Shown here one piece after another: positions 51,873 through 64,000 of a stretch of DNA of 64,000 nucleotides. Source of the stretch: Certhia americana (taxonomy: Eukaryota > Chordata > Aves > Passeriformes > Certhiidae); NCBI GenBank assembly GCA_018697195.1, contig CM031879.1, forward strand, positions 23,123,864 to 23,187,863, in the 5' to 3' direction. Positions within the stretch are counted from its first letter, which is position 1; each line of letters begins with the position of its first letter. The notes beneath the pieces were generated by a model. That model was not told where the DNA came from. It searched no databases and saw only the letters and a program-made list of their open reading frames with translations. Made by a program: the position numbers and the translations under genes.

Positions 51873-54187
51873 CCTTTCAACCTTTTGAAAAAAAAGATTA
51901 AATAATTTTGAATCACAGTACAGCTAACATTCCATCTCTCAGGCTAATCCTTATCTGAAAGACCACAGAGAGAGGGAATACCTAGATAGTATTTATATAA
52001 TACTCCTTCCAATCCTTAAGTTATTTCCAGAAAGTTATAAACAGGTAAATCTGTCCATAGATTATGGTAATTGGAGTCTAGTATTTTTTTTTTTTTACCT
52101 GTATTTCTGAGGAATGGATATTATTCAATCAGGTTCCACATGTCTGCACTCCTTTGTGTGTCTGCTCCTCTCCAGTAATTCTCTAATCTGCTGGCAATTT
52201 TAGTTTCAGACACATTTGAGAGAAGTGTTGAATCATGATAAGTATGTTATTTCTTTAAAATTGATGAAAAAAAGTGATTGGGTAGAAAAAATGGAGAAAT
52301 TTACTAACTTTATCTTTACAAAGAAGGCTTTACAGTAAGATAGCACAGTTTTATTAGACACCAGAGAGTCTAGTTTGCATTAGTGGTTTCTGTCTCACAG
52401 TTTCCCTCATATTTGGTAATGCAAAACTCCTAAATGAAGTTTTCCCAATGCCTAATTTTCTTAACTGCAGATGTTCCCTGTGGATTCTCTATGCTGTAAA
52501 AATGTAAAAGGGCATGAGTTTATTCTGCAATCTAGTATAACTCAGTTAAGAATTATCAGTCAACCACAAGACACAAATCTATTTGCAATCAAGCTATTTA
52601 TTATTTCTTGTGATTCTTGTTGTGTATATTTGTCAACCTTTTTCTTTTTTGGATTTGCTATTTTTCAGATAGCTGTCATCTACCCTTTTTTTTTTTCTTT
52701 GTAGTCTCCCTTAATTGGTAATTATGTTGACTCTCCCCTCAAATGAAACTTTGTTTCTGACATATTGTACCCACATTTTTGCTGTTCTGCTGACATTTGG
52801 AACAGATGTCAACCATTTGCTTCTGTTTGATAGCATGTCTGCTCCAGCTCTCTAGTTCATGCCCCACTTGCACCACACTAATTAACAAAAGAAATAAAAG
52901 GAAGAGGTGTTTGCTTTGTAAAGAGGTTGAAGAATTCTACTTTGAACCTGATTTTTGCTCACCTCCTGCCCTTAGTCTCCAACTTTGGGTGTTCTATGTA
53001 AACTCTGATTGAAAGTATATACAGTTCCCCCTGTTTTGTGTGAAAACCATTTTTTGCATGGTGGAAGCTGTAACAGAGTTCAACTGCCAAAACATCAGCA
53101 CTGCATGGTAAATAGGACTGCTGAAAATTTGTATGTTTAGAGCTAGACTGGCTAATGAAAGCAACTCAGGAGATGAGTTTGGACTTAAGCCAACACTCTC
53201 AGGGCCTCAGAGCTAGGTACACAAAAGGACACTGGCACTGTCACTGCAGGTACCTAACACCAAGTTGAATTCTCAGGTTTCTTGCTAAGGCTCAAGCTGC
53301 TGAAGTTATCACCTGTAAATTTCTTCCTGGATTCAAGGACTGGATGCTGAATATGCTTAGAAGAACTTACATTCTGGCAGTGTGTTTTCCATTTAATTTT
53401 TACATAGGTCTGTCTGCCCAGCATGCAGTGTTTTCAGCACAGGTTTCCATTAAAGCTTGTGATCCTTATCTTGGGGCTCAGTATTTCAGTATATGTAACA
53501 GAGTACTTAAAAGACTAAGAACTGCAATGTGGTACATCAGTCTCCCATGAGGATTTAACGCTGAATACTAAACAGATAGTTGCCCAAAAGTGACATCTGC
53601 AATGGTCTTTGGTACATTTCAGACCTGAAGCTTCACAGAACAAACCCCCAGGGTCCCTCTATCTGTTCTTTCAGCACCTGCTAGTTTGCCTACATTTAGA
53701 AGTGTCTTCCTTTACATGCAGCAATAGAATATGTGAAGCTTTGTTGATCTAACTCTTCATACAGCTGGATGGCACTTGGACATGGAGTTATAGAGCCTTA
53801 CAAACTTAAGCCCCCTATGGCCCATACCCTCTACATGGCTTCACTCTGTATCTTCACACCTGTCATTTTGAAGCAATACCCACCCCAGATGCACAAACGG
53901 AAGGAAAAGTGGACAAAAAATATCAAACACAAATCCATTCTTAAAAAATAAATTATCATTACTTGAATAAGCCATAGATGCTATTCACCTATGAGTTTAA
54001 CTGGCTCAATTCACAAATTAATTTGAAGAGTTTTAAACTTTAGTGAGAACTTTAGTGTCAGTTGTGGCTTTATTATTATTTCTGATGCAATCAGGTTCTA
54101 TCCCATTCTCCTTCCCTTGGGCATGGCACTGTGCACCCATTCCATACCTATCCTTTACAAAATGATTTCCTAAGTCTACACTTGGTG

Positions 54188-54213
54188 CTTTACAATGAGA
54201 CTTTACAATGAGA
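54188..54213. repeat. Exact 13-bp tandem duplication
   Basis: CTTTACAATGAGA occurs twice, back to back, without mismatch. It is probably a recent replication-slippage event. Confidence 0.95.
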
Positions 54214-57200
54214 CACGATAAATATCCACAACTACAAGACTGCTGAAGAAGACAAGAATCAAGAAACAGCAAGGGACCAAAAAGACAGCTAATAGGAAAT
54301 ATGGTTGTATCTGGAGTGTCATCCACCTTCTCAATTTAAGCACTGACCCCAGAGTTTATGTGAGATTAGTAGTCAGAGCCTTAAATTCTCCTGCTGACCC
54401 AAAGGCAGTTTTCCATTGAATTGTAAACTTAGTAATTTCTTGTGAGAGCAGGACTACAGATGGTAGTACAACCATTAGACTTATATGCAATCTTCCTTGT
54501 GCTTACAACATCATTTAGTGCTTTTCTGTTCTCACCTCCCTTGCAACATCTATAATTTTCATAGGAAATTTATATAGCTACTGCACTTTTTTAGCTAAAA
54601 CATTTTCAAGGACTTCTCTGAGTTTGGATGACAAGTTTGTACAACTTCAACTTTTTATTTATTCATCAGTTTTTAATTTTATATCAGCATTATGGATCTT
54701 TATATTTAGCCTGCCCAAGCTGATCTCAGTTCTAAAGTGGGAAATTATAATGCATAAGCTATAAACATGAATTTTCTGACCAGGACATAGAGGTTTGATA
54801 ATTTTCAGAGGCAAAATTTTTAATACTTCTCACTTTGGGTATAAATGCCTAAATTCTTCAAAAATTGCACTTCAGATGCCTATCTCATTTTTCATATCTA
54901 TGGGCTTCAGAAACCTGATAATCTTCTCACACTTCTATTTTATTGTCAAGAGCCAATAAATTGCTTATAAATAGGTGCTGTACTGTCCAGCTTATCTGTA
55001 TTCCAGTACCTAGTCATCTCCTTGGGAATTTGGGAGATACCAGGTTCCAAGAAGAGTCAGAGCATATCCTCAGTATTAGCTCCAAAAGGACACTCTTTCC
55101 TATATTTAAAAAAAATCTCCTGAGTTTCCTGTATTTCAAATTGAAATAGAGGTTCAAGCAAATTGTTAGCCAGCATCTATACTTTGTCTGAACACAGAAA
55201 CACAGAATCAATACTTTGGAAATCCTCTTGGCAGAAGTGTGTTTATAAGTTTGCTACTGCAACGATGGTTGCAAGAAAGAAGGATCTGTTAGCATGTCAC
55301 TTGTAGCTTTGGAAATATCTTTTGTATCTGCATAATGGACATGACTAATCTCTTTAATCTCTTTAAAATTTTGCCTTTGGTGCCCAAGCACAATTAGTGA
55401 ATCTTCTGTACTTTCCATGGCTGAGATAACAAAGTTGTCATTAAAAATAAGATGGATTCCAGTAGTGACCAGAGTGATGCTGCACTTCTAGATAATGCTT
55501 TCCCCTGAGAAGTCTTACCCTAGTAATTACTTTCTTCTCCCTTTTGTCAACCTTTGAAATCTATCACTTTTAATGAGCATTTATCTCCAAGTCAGCAAAT
55601 CTGTGTTAGGTAGCACTTCGTATAACGTCTTATTTTAGTCCATTATCCATGGTACTCTATCCTATCTACACAGGCTTCATTCCTACAATTTGCTCCATGT
55701 TGACCAAACCCTTTATTCATTCAGAGCCCCTTGGACTCCACCACCATTCCATATGGACCTAAGACTCCATCTGCATGGATAAGTGGTGAGATCTGGGTCA
55801 GTAATTACAACATAGAAAGTGATTAGATTTTTTTAAAGCATTGACTATTTTTAAAGCTTACTTTTAATTATTAATTGGAATCCCCCTAAATATTCGCATA
55901 TTGATTCCCTTGTATGCTTGAATATTATGCCTAGAATCTATGAAAAATTAATTGGCTAGATTTTTCCCAGTTCTTTCTTCCTGCCATATAGGATTATTTT
56001 TAGTCTCTGAATCCCTAGCTTGATTAACATTATCTGCAAAAGTTCAAAAAGTCCTTTGGATAGTTCCTTAAAATATTCAGGTGCACCATTTTTAAATGTT
56101 CAGATGCATCTTAATTTTGTGTAATAGTAGTTAGTAAGCAGAGAAATTATTACAGGGCACATTAAGAGAGATAATCATCAAAGATGTTCAAGTCAGTGAA
56201 CTGCAACTTGCAGGGTCAAGTACTGGCCCTACAATTAGAAACTGCATATTTTTATTAGTATTAACAAAGCTCATGACTGCTTTCATCCTTTGAACTATTT
56301 AGCCCCAGTCAGGACAAAGGCCTTGTTGTTCTTGGTAAAATACAGATGAGGAAATGACTCTTCTCAACAGGCTCAAGCTCACCATGAAAGATGCATGTGG
56401 CTAAATCGTTCATTTAATAGTCATTCCTGATAGGAAAGGATTATAGTCAAGAAAAGGACTTTCTCCTTAAGAAAAAATCTCTGACTGAGCCAAGGTAGAA
56501 ACTTTGGGACAAGGACCAAACCTTCTAATTTGTTTGCAAGGGCTGTCTTAGCCACTCCTGACAAAAATGGACCTCACTGCTGGTTTCAGTCTTCAAGGAA
56601 GGTAGCTATCTCTGGTGGTGACAAATGGAATCCATGAAGGAATACTGCAGAATATACAAGTATACTGTGAGACATGTATGTTCCCCTTGCAAAGAATGCC
56701 CAGACAAAGATCATAACCTCTGCAGATAACAGCAGACAGTGCAATTACCTTCACTGTGAGGAGAAGACAAATATGGGGGAAACAGTTTCTCATTTTTTAA
56801 TTTCTCTGTGCATATTTGGGAAAATCATCTGTCTTCTCTTCTTTGCCATGGTTCACACATGGATGCAATTGTATTCACACAGCAGGTTGCAAGACCAAGC
56901 CCGTAAATACATTTAGTAAGTTACTGGCAGACATAAACTAAAACCATGTGTATTTGCTTTTGAGGCAATCAGCTTCAGTAGTGTTGTCAGCACCTCTGAG
57001 AGCCCGCCCCAGGTGTAGATAGCCTTATTCACTATAAACACATTCAGTGAAATAATTCTGATGTTATCCATTTATGAGGATGTTAAGAGACATGACACCA
57101 TTCAGTTTTTGGGTGCTTGACTGGGGAATTTTTGGAACCTGATTACACAGAAATGGCTTTCACTGGAAAATCTTGAAATTATTTTTCTAGGATAAGTTTT

Positions 57201-57410
57201 TGTGCTGTTATAAATGAAGATTTATTCATGGAGAGACACATTCAGCTACAAGCAGTAAGCAAGTGTAAAGATTTTTCCCTGTTTCAGATGTCAAACTAAA
57301 GCCTTATTAGGACAGGCACTGACTTCTGGATGGCAGGACACTTAATCTTGGGAAAATCAGATCTATGAACTAGTAATCTAGACTCAAATCATCAAAAATA
57401 GTTTCAGCAA

Positions 57411-57465
57411 CGCAAAAGCCCACTGACTTCCTATGAGTCCCACTGAGAAAGTTTTAGGATTTTAG
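57411..57465. repeat. Possible ancient repeat fragment
   Basis: GCCCACTGACTTCCTATGAG, TCCCACTGAGAAAG and TTTTAGGATTTTAGG resemble the CCATTGACTTCAATGGGAG...GGATTTGG module of old sauropsid repeats. The match is diverged and the family is not assigned. Confidence 0.3.
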
Positions 57466-59889
57466 GTTCATGAAGCAATCAAGGGAACGTTTCATTTCAC
57501 CAAGAATATAAATATCTACACTTATCAGAAAGCTTCACAGGATGCTGTCCTATTAAGATAGGATATTTATAACTGTCTAACAGAGTATGTGAGTTTTTTA
57601 GCAATTGTTTTTAAGCATATGATATTCTGTGACTTCAAATAGCCTAGAGGAAACCAAGCCTTCTCTGTACTAAATATCTTGATAACTTCTTACAAATTTA
57701 TCACATATTTTATGTAGAAGAATACTCCCTCTTAAAAAGGGGAAAGATTGACGCTTATTGTCCTCTTACTGTGGACTTGCCTTTATCACATAAATATGTC
57801 ATTGTTCTTTGTCAGAGGCAAAATGGTCCTGACTTTCAACGTTTTAATTAATTAATTAAACTTATTGACCAGAAGCACAAACTTTGTGTTATTGAATTGA
57901 GTAAACATAACTTTAATTGTATATTAAGTAAACATCTTCCCTTTCCTTTTAGCAGGTTCACCTTCAGTCAAATAGCCCTATTCCTCATTTACCAGCCTCA
58001 GGTCCTCTTTCTTCTTTGTATGGTCCATTAAGTCTATCCCGGTTCTTTTGGTGAGGTGTTGAGGGGCAGAAGTGGTTGGGGACATTGTGTGATGGTTAAT
58101 TTCAGATCCTTGGGTTTTCCTGATGCTGCTCTGCTCCAGAAAAGTTTAACATGGGCTAAAACCTCTCAGGAGTTTCCCTACCATGAGTTTACTGTGAGCC
58201 TTTGTCCCTCAGAGGAGACTTCCTCTGATACAGAGCTCTTCCTTTGAAGATTGTATCTTGAGCTGCACCTCAGCAGTGTCTCTTTCAATGTATCTTCTCC
58301 ATTTCTTCTTCCTCACAGCAGCATACGGTACTTTTGAAACCTGTTTTAGCAGAGGAGCCATGTGCTTCTGTGACTTGTTGAATTTTTACCACATGATGGA
58401 GTGCTAACACTTGTTTCATGGCAGCTGAGCCCAGCTGTGGACAGCTTAAAAAAGTTTGTGGCATATTCCTTCAGAAGTCACTCTGCAGCATCTTGTCAAA
58501 ACCCTGCAATTTCTGCCCAGCATTTCAGTGAAGAAGTTCTGTTTTTTTGGTTTTTTTTTTAAAGAGCATCTGAAGAAATAAGAAAAACATGAAGAAAAGG
58601 GATGAGAAAAGACATTTCTAAAAATTAGAGAAATCAAGGCATCAGGAATGAGGGTTTGAACAAGGGTGTTGAAGATCAGAATATGATGCAAGTACCTAAA
58701 GGAAGTTCCAGTTTGGTAAACAGAAGACTTAAACTACAGTCACAGCTCAAATGATGAGTTGTGGACAGAAAAACATAAAGCTAAAGATTCAATGGCTCAT
58801 TAGCAAGGAACAGCTGAAGTTATTTGAAAATATGGTACACCAAGCCATTACTCTTTATCACCTGCCTTCCTCTTCCTATGCACTTCACACCACTGATAAA
58901 GGGTTAAATTGCAAAAAAGGGCTTTACACTATGATTTCTGATTTTAAGCAAACTTACAGCCAGTTGCCTCTCCTTATTCACCAACCCACAGTACACTGTA
59001 TCTCAATGGAAGAAAACTGAACCAGAGGATAGATGATATAAATCAGTGAGATGAATAATACTGCTGATGGGATTTTCCCTTTATATAAGGTGTTTGTGGT
59101 GTAATTTATTTTTCAAAAAGAGTTAAAAGAACACTGATACATACACAAAATGCATGTATCTTTTGCTGGTAAGGGCATCTGGCCAAGAGACCTCTTCTCA
59201 AAACCTTTCATCTGTGTTTACATTCTTCATGAAATAGACAGACATATAACCACAAGTCTATCTGCAAGTCATAAGTTCACATCTCACCCTATCATGGGTA
59301 GTTGCTGATATATTAAAAATAACAAGATGAGGGATTAAATAAGAGACAATAATTAAAAAGTATCTTCCCTTGGTTAGGGTACTCTTCCATGGCAGAAAAG
59401 ATCTCATGCTAAATCACAGCTGGAAGAAGGTAAAAGAGGAAGAGGAATTTAATATATTCCTGACTTGAACCTATACTTTTCAGTCTCTTGTTGAAGAGGA
59501 AGGAGAATCTCTCTGCCTTTTGATGGATAGGCATGCTCTGCAAATGATTATTGTGATGGATCTGTCAAGCAAAAAAGGTGGAGGAGCACATGATTTGTGA
59601 ATCTTTTGTGAACCTAAGCATGAATTGGAGCTTCAGGAAATTCAGCACTGACTAGGCAAGAGACATTTTGCTCATATACACCTATTGAAACTTAGGTATC
59701 TAAAAGACTTCACTGGAGAAAACTTAGCCTGTCATAGACAGTTGATAAATTGAAGGAATTATGAGTACTAATGATAAGTATTAAACTACATGCTCAGAGA
59801 CTTATTAAAGCCTCTAAATGACTCTTGAAAACTTACCACAAAGTGGTAGGTACAACAGAAAGCCATAAGATACAAGTAGAATAGAGTTT

Positions 59890-60240
59890 TTAAGTGACAT
59901 AGTATATAGACAGAAAAGGGATTACTTAGTGAAGAAGACAGATGGAGTGAACAATTGAATGACATTTACTAAACAGGAGAGGAAAGCGATAGGGAAAAGG
60001 GACAGCTGTAATGAACACATACATGTAGAATGGTGTGCAAGATTTAAAGGACATCTGGTGTAAGGGACAGCTGAAGTGTATGAGTGACATGCCCTAGATA
60101 CACGGTTGGAAGTTCTGTGCCTGAGTGACAGCTGGCTTAGCTATCATGGGTGACATGTCCTCCACAGAGGAATACAGTGCTGGATACAAGTGACAGCTAG
60201 TGTGTATTTTATGAGTGAAATATCTTTGTTACAGCAGGCA
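59890..60240. repeat. Degenerate tandem array, about 64-bp units
   Basis: Two anchor words recur at a steady spacing. GACAG, mostly followed by CTG, starts at 60001, 60066, 60127 and 60192. A second anchor related to TGAGTGACATG has its GACAT-like core at 59896, 59961, about 60024, 60086, 60152 and 60217. Distances are 61-66 bp throughout. Units are strongly diverged, so this is an old minisatellite and not a recent expansion. Fainter units may continue to about 60450. No open frame is maintained across the units. Confidence 0.7.
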
Positions 60241-60450
60241 AATATGAGGAAAAATTATCTGGGGTGCCTGAGCAACATGTTCCTCACCAAAGAAGGAAGA
60301 GTTAGATGCAACACAAAGGTGCAATGCATAGGTAATATGACCTAGAAGGGGAAAAGAGCAGTAAGGGGACAAGTGCAATAGGACCAGACTGGATGAAAGA
60401 AACCTCCTGGTTTGAAGGTGATATCTTAAGTGTAAATGTGTGACAGGAGT

Positions 60451-61020
60451 GTACAATTGCTATACCACTGGCTGAAAGTACTGTCAGTGGCCAGAGTTGA
60501 TAAGAGTTGGCAGCTGGCTGCAGCCAGCACTGTTGTAACCATAGTCCTTGATCTTTCTGGTGCTCCCCTGAAGTGGGTCAAATTTTCCATGGGGACCATC
60601 ATGGGGATTTCTATAATCATAAGCATAGTTTTTAATGGTGTCAGTGCATTTTGCCCTTATTTGGACATTTGAAAAGAAATAACTAAGATACATCAAAGCA
60701 GTCAACATTATACTTCTTGGGAGTCATCTTTCAATTAATTTTTTTCCAGTTGACATTCTTCTACAAGGGTAGATAAGCAAAGACACTAGTGTTTTGTCTT
60801 AGAGGATTTTTCATATAAATCCCCTCACTCAACTGAATATTTGTGAAGACTCAGGTAACTGCTCTATGATAATGACACAGGAAGCCCTGATTATGATCAG
60901 AAATATTTGAAAAGAGTCCTTATTTTTCTGAGACTTTTTCTCTTTGTTTCTATGTCCAGTCCATACTAGCCCACAGACACTTAGGTTCTCTGGCCTTATG
61001 TTTTATGTATCCCTATATTC
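60451..61020. other. Non-coding sequence after the tandem array
   Basis: Three overlapping frames of 66-78 codons on both strands lie at 60426-60708. The plus-strand one (60436-60672) encodes a hydrophobic C-terminal third, but nothing else supports a gene. No other feature was seen. Confidence 0.55.
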
Positions 61021-61122
61021 AAAATTGTACATATATTATATATTCATAATTGTACATATATATACATATACAAAATATATTTGTATATTTGTATAATTAT
61101 ATATATAAATATGTAAAAATTT
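61021..61122. repeat. AT-rich alternating tract
   Basis: TATATA, ACATATA and TGTATATT words dominate, and AATTGTACATATA is present twice about 25 bp apart. It is a low-complexity region that can form local hairpins. Confidence 0.85.
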
Positions 61123-64000
61123 TTGTGTGTCATGATAAAATACAGAATAATTTTCCATACTGTGAATTATTATAGATAAACACAACCAGAAAAAGACTAT
61201 AGAAGTTCAAAATCAATCAGACATTCAGACTCATAAACTAATCTTAAAATCTATGGGATGTAAATAAATAAAAACTATATGAGGCTGCATTTTATTCATC
61301 CAGCTATGAGGGTATTCTCAGATTTGTAGACTTCATACTGCCTTTTATCATATAAGGACTAGAAACTTCTTTTCTTTTAATGAAAACATCAAGCCCCAGT
61401 GAATTGTATGACTTCAGGAGCCAGGGATTAAGAAAAATATGAAACATCATTAGACATATAATAAAATCCCTGTGATAGAATCACCTGAACTGGCAACAGT
61501 GAGGCAGAAGGCCAACTTTAATTTAACCCTGGAGTGTGATGCAACACAGTACCACAACACAGGTCACATCTGTGAGGCAGAACTTAGCTCTCAACAATAC
61601 TCAAATTCTCTTTTATTGAATATTATTCATAAGTATATTGCAGCTTTGGCCTGCCTCTGAGAAGACTTATGGAAAAAAATACTGTGAAGTATAAAATTGT
61701 AGAATGCTGTATTGGAAATGACAGGTTTTAAAATGCTTAATCAACTGGTCTCTCCACACAAATTTCACCAAACATTGTTACTGGTGATCATCTTACACAC
61801 TTATTAAAAGAACAATTCTTGTTCTTACACCTGGGGATAGCTTTTATCTTGAACTGAGTTGATTCTATGAAGCTAAGGCTCAGGTGTAGAGAAGTAAATG
61901 AAACTGACTGTTTTCTCCCAAATAGATAGGAAAGGGCCAGATCCTGGGCATTCTGCCTACATCCACATATTTGGTGATATGAGTAAGTAAGAATGAAGCA
62001 GTAGAGGCTTTTTGTTGACATAGTTATCAAAGGGTTCTTTGGAGCTCAGAGGTGCCTGCTAGAAGTAGAATGTGCTGCACAGCTGCCAGGCAGGTGAGCA
62101 TGATACAAGATTGTGTTTAGTAACGGGTAACACCAATTTATCTGTAAAACTCAGAGGCCTCTCCAGGGCCTCTGAACAGTGGGAGCTCACAGTGCATCAT
62201 GCCTCTTTGAATTTCTGAAGCAAACAATAATCAACCTGAGTGCTTAGAATGCCCAGCAGAAAAGCTGCCATTATAAATGTGAAGATAAAAAGGCATAGGT
62301 ATAAATGAGGTAGTGCAGAGAAGGAAATACATTTTATTGAAATCTAAGCAAATTTACAAGTCCATTTCCATTAAGGAAATGAGAAAGAAGACTGCTGCCT
62401 TTCAGTTTGCTCAGGGAACTTGGACAGGGTCACCCCATCAAAGCCTTATAAGATACAGATACAGGATCCGAAGAAATGCCACCCAGATTATTGAGTTATT
62501 TCTGCTGTCTGCCAATAAGCATATTGGATGGTTGTGTTTCATTAACTTCTCAAAATACATCTTGAAATGGCATAGGAATCTTTATTCCCAAATGTGATGA
62601 AGGTGTTCTAGGAACTCACTGTTCTGCCTTGACTTTTTTTTGCCGTTTTGAGTCCGAATTTCCTGAAATCTTTTTACCCAGGTATTGTTGTATTGACATT
62701 TAGTTCTTTTCTTCCTTCCCAGATCTTTTTCCAGCATGCTCCATTATCCTTGCTCAGTTTTATTTTGTTAGATTATGACAGTTAAATTCTTTTATTTTCA
62801 ACTTCTAATGAAGATCCACTTTGTCTTAGGTTTTTATTGACCCTTTCCTGCTTTTTCAATTTGGCTGGATCTCTGCAAAACAAGTGAGCAAAACTATGTA
62901 TTGAGGAGTCCTATGACCATTCATAAGCTTTCACTTTCCATGCACCTTGGTGACTTCAAAACATTTAATAACTGACTATTTTCTTTTCTTTGACATTTTT
63001 TACTGTGTCTGTTCTTGCATAAGGGCAAAAAGAAGATAATACAAACATATAATCTCATTGGTCTAATCTTAGCAAAATCAAGACTTTAGCTCTCTCTTGA
63101 TGAAGTGACTCATGACATCAAGATGTATTGACAATATTAAAAACGATTAGGATAACACATGGGAATAAATAGGTGACCCTGAGAATTGCAAATGGGATGA
63201 AGTCTATCTGCAAGATCATGGATACAAGGCCACATAAGATATAATTCTGAAATTCTGAATTAATTTGTTCAGGTGCCAGTGGTCAATTTACCTTGCAGCT
63301 CTAGCATTTGGTTCTCTTTCTACCAGTTTCACTTCCAGGACATATGGACATAAGCTGAAGGTCCACCTCCATCCCTTCCTATGGCTTTGGCTCCTGATTC
63401 ACATAGCATTTTCCCCAGGCTCCAATGAATTAATATGTAAATAAGTAGTCCTTCAATGAACAGAACTATTTTCCCATGCCTGCGGCTGAGCAAGTCAATC
63501 CCTCTGAGGGGTGCCACCCCTCACTTCTTCTCTTTACAGACTCAATCTTTGAAGTATCTAGTCCCTCTACTCGAACTAATCACTTTCTGTGTTGAATTAC
63601 TCAGGGTCAGGCAACCTGGCAAAATGCCAAACCTGATAAAAAAAATAGGCTGGGACTAAATTAGCAAGGGTGTTGTAGGTCATGAGCAGGAGTGTTGTAG
63701 GTGCCTTGGCAAAGTCACCAGGGGAAGCAAGAACAGCATCTGTTAGGTACTGCTCAGTGAGCACAAGATTTCATTACAAGCTTTCCAGGCAAAAAAAAAG
63801 TTGCAGTTTCTGTGAAACAGTTTTCCACAAGTATATAAACAGATGAAAAACAAAAACCAGGAAATCAGTGTTTGTTCAAGTAATAGAAATGGCAATGGGA
63901 CAAAGAGATTCCAGTAAACCTAGCTTATTCTATTTAAGAGGAATGGCACAGAAGCACTGCCACAAATCAGCTTATGCATGTGCCTTTCAGCATGGCTCTA
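61123..64000. other. Non-coding AT-rich unique sequence
   Basis: No gene is supported; the longest frame is 94 codons (62313-62597, plus) with no recognisable motif. A GGGCCAGATCCTGGG word at 61934-61948 hints at another ancient repeat. GTGTTGTAGGT occurs twice, 22 bp apart, at 63670 and 63692. Confidence 0.65.

Larger units (their letters stand above)
51873..59889. other. Non-coding AT-rich unique sequence
   Basis: No gene is supported. Open frames reach 97 codons (54033-54326, minus) without recognisable motifs. An exact 13-bp tandem duplication (CTTTACAATGAGA) lies at 54188-54213, and an ancient-repeat-like word set lies at 57411-57465. The stretch at 58030-58440 is slightly more GC-rich, but its 63-codon frame matches nothing I recognise. 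Confidence 0.65.

Noticed and set aside
60436..60672. 78-codon frame with a hydrophobic segment
   Set aside because: Frames of similar size overlap it on the other strand, and it starts inside or beside the degenerate tandem array, so a membrane protein is unlikely.
1..64000. CRISPR arrays, bacterial operons, origins or phage genes
   Set aside because: Composition, repeats and the absence of long frames all point to vertebrate nuclear DNA; no direct-repeat/spacer pattern was found.

Overview
This window looks like non-coding vertebrate nuclear DNA, most probably from a bird. The sequence is AT-rich and poor in CpG. It carries long simple repeats, two of which run into blocks of N (assembly gaps). 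Open reading frames are short, overlap on both strands and are unrelated to one another. The best lineage marker is a 3'-truncated CR1 retrotransposon at about 41.53-41.86 kb whose sequence is typical of the avian CR1 3' end. A more decayed CR1 piece lies at about 36.1 kb. Two related LTR-like blocks (about 2.3-3.2 kb and 50.9-51.9 kb) resemble a dispersed LTR family I know from bird genomes. I cannot name the species or the locus.

Layout. 0-13.6 kb: mostly unique sequence with an LTR remnant, some faint ancient-repeat fragments and a small cluster of TGACCT motifs at the left edge. 13.64-13.9 kb: a (TTTC)n tract with a 36-N gap. 13.9-26 kb: unique sequence, a 13-bp perfect hairpin near 17.1 kb, and blocks near 22.2-22.6 and 25.3-26.0 kb that look like possible conserved non-coding elements. 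26.0-26.53 kb: two A homopolymers and a (GAAA)n tract with an 89-N gap. 26.5-41.5 kb: unique sequence with a promising regulatory-looking block at 34.6-35.8 kb, a 20-bp perfect palindrome at 39.35 kb and an old CR1. 41.5-52 kb: a younger CR1, an ancient L2/MIR-like relic near 48.1-48.35 kb, a 31-T run and the second LTR. 52-64 kb: unique sequence, a previously unlabelled degenerate tandem array of about 64-bp units (59.89-60.24 kb) and an AT-rich tract near 61 kb.

I found no protein-coding gene, tRNA, rRNA or recognisable small RNA that I can support. The longest open frame (176 codons, minus strand, 23651-24181) is unrecognised and near what chance allows. The window is best read as a gene desert or the inside of a very large intron. 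Any function is likely to be regulatory, and that part is inference because I cannot compute conservation. I did not find a convincing new biological system. The degenerate minisatellite, the 34.6-35.8 kb block and the two exact inverted repeats are the items most worth a second look.
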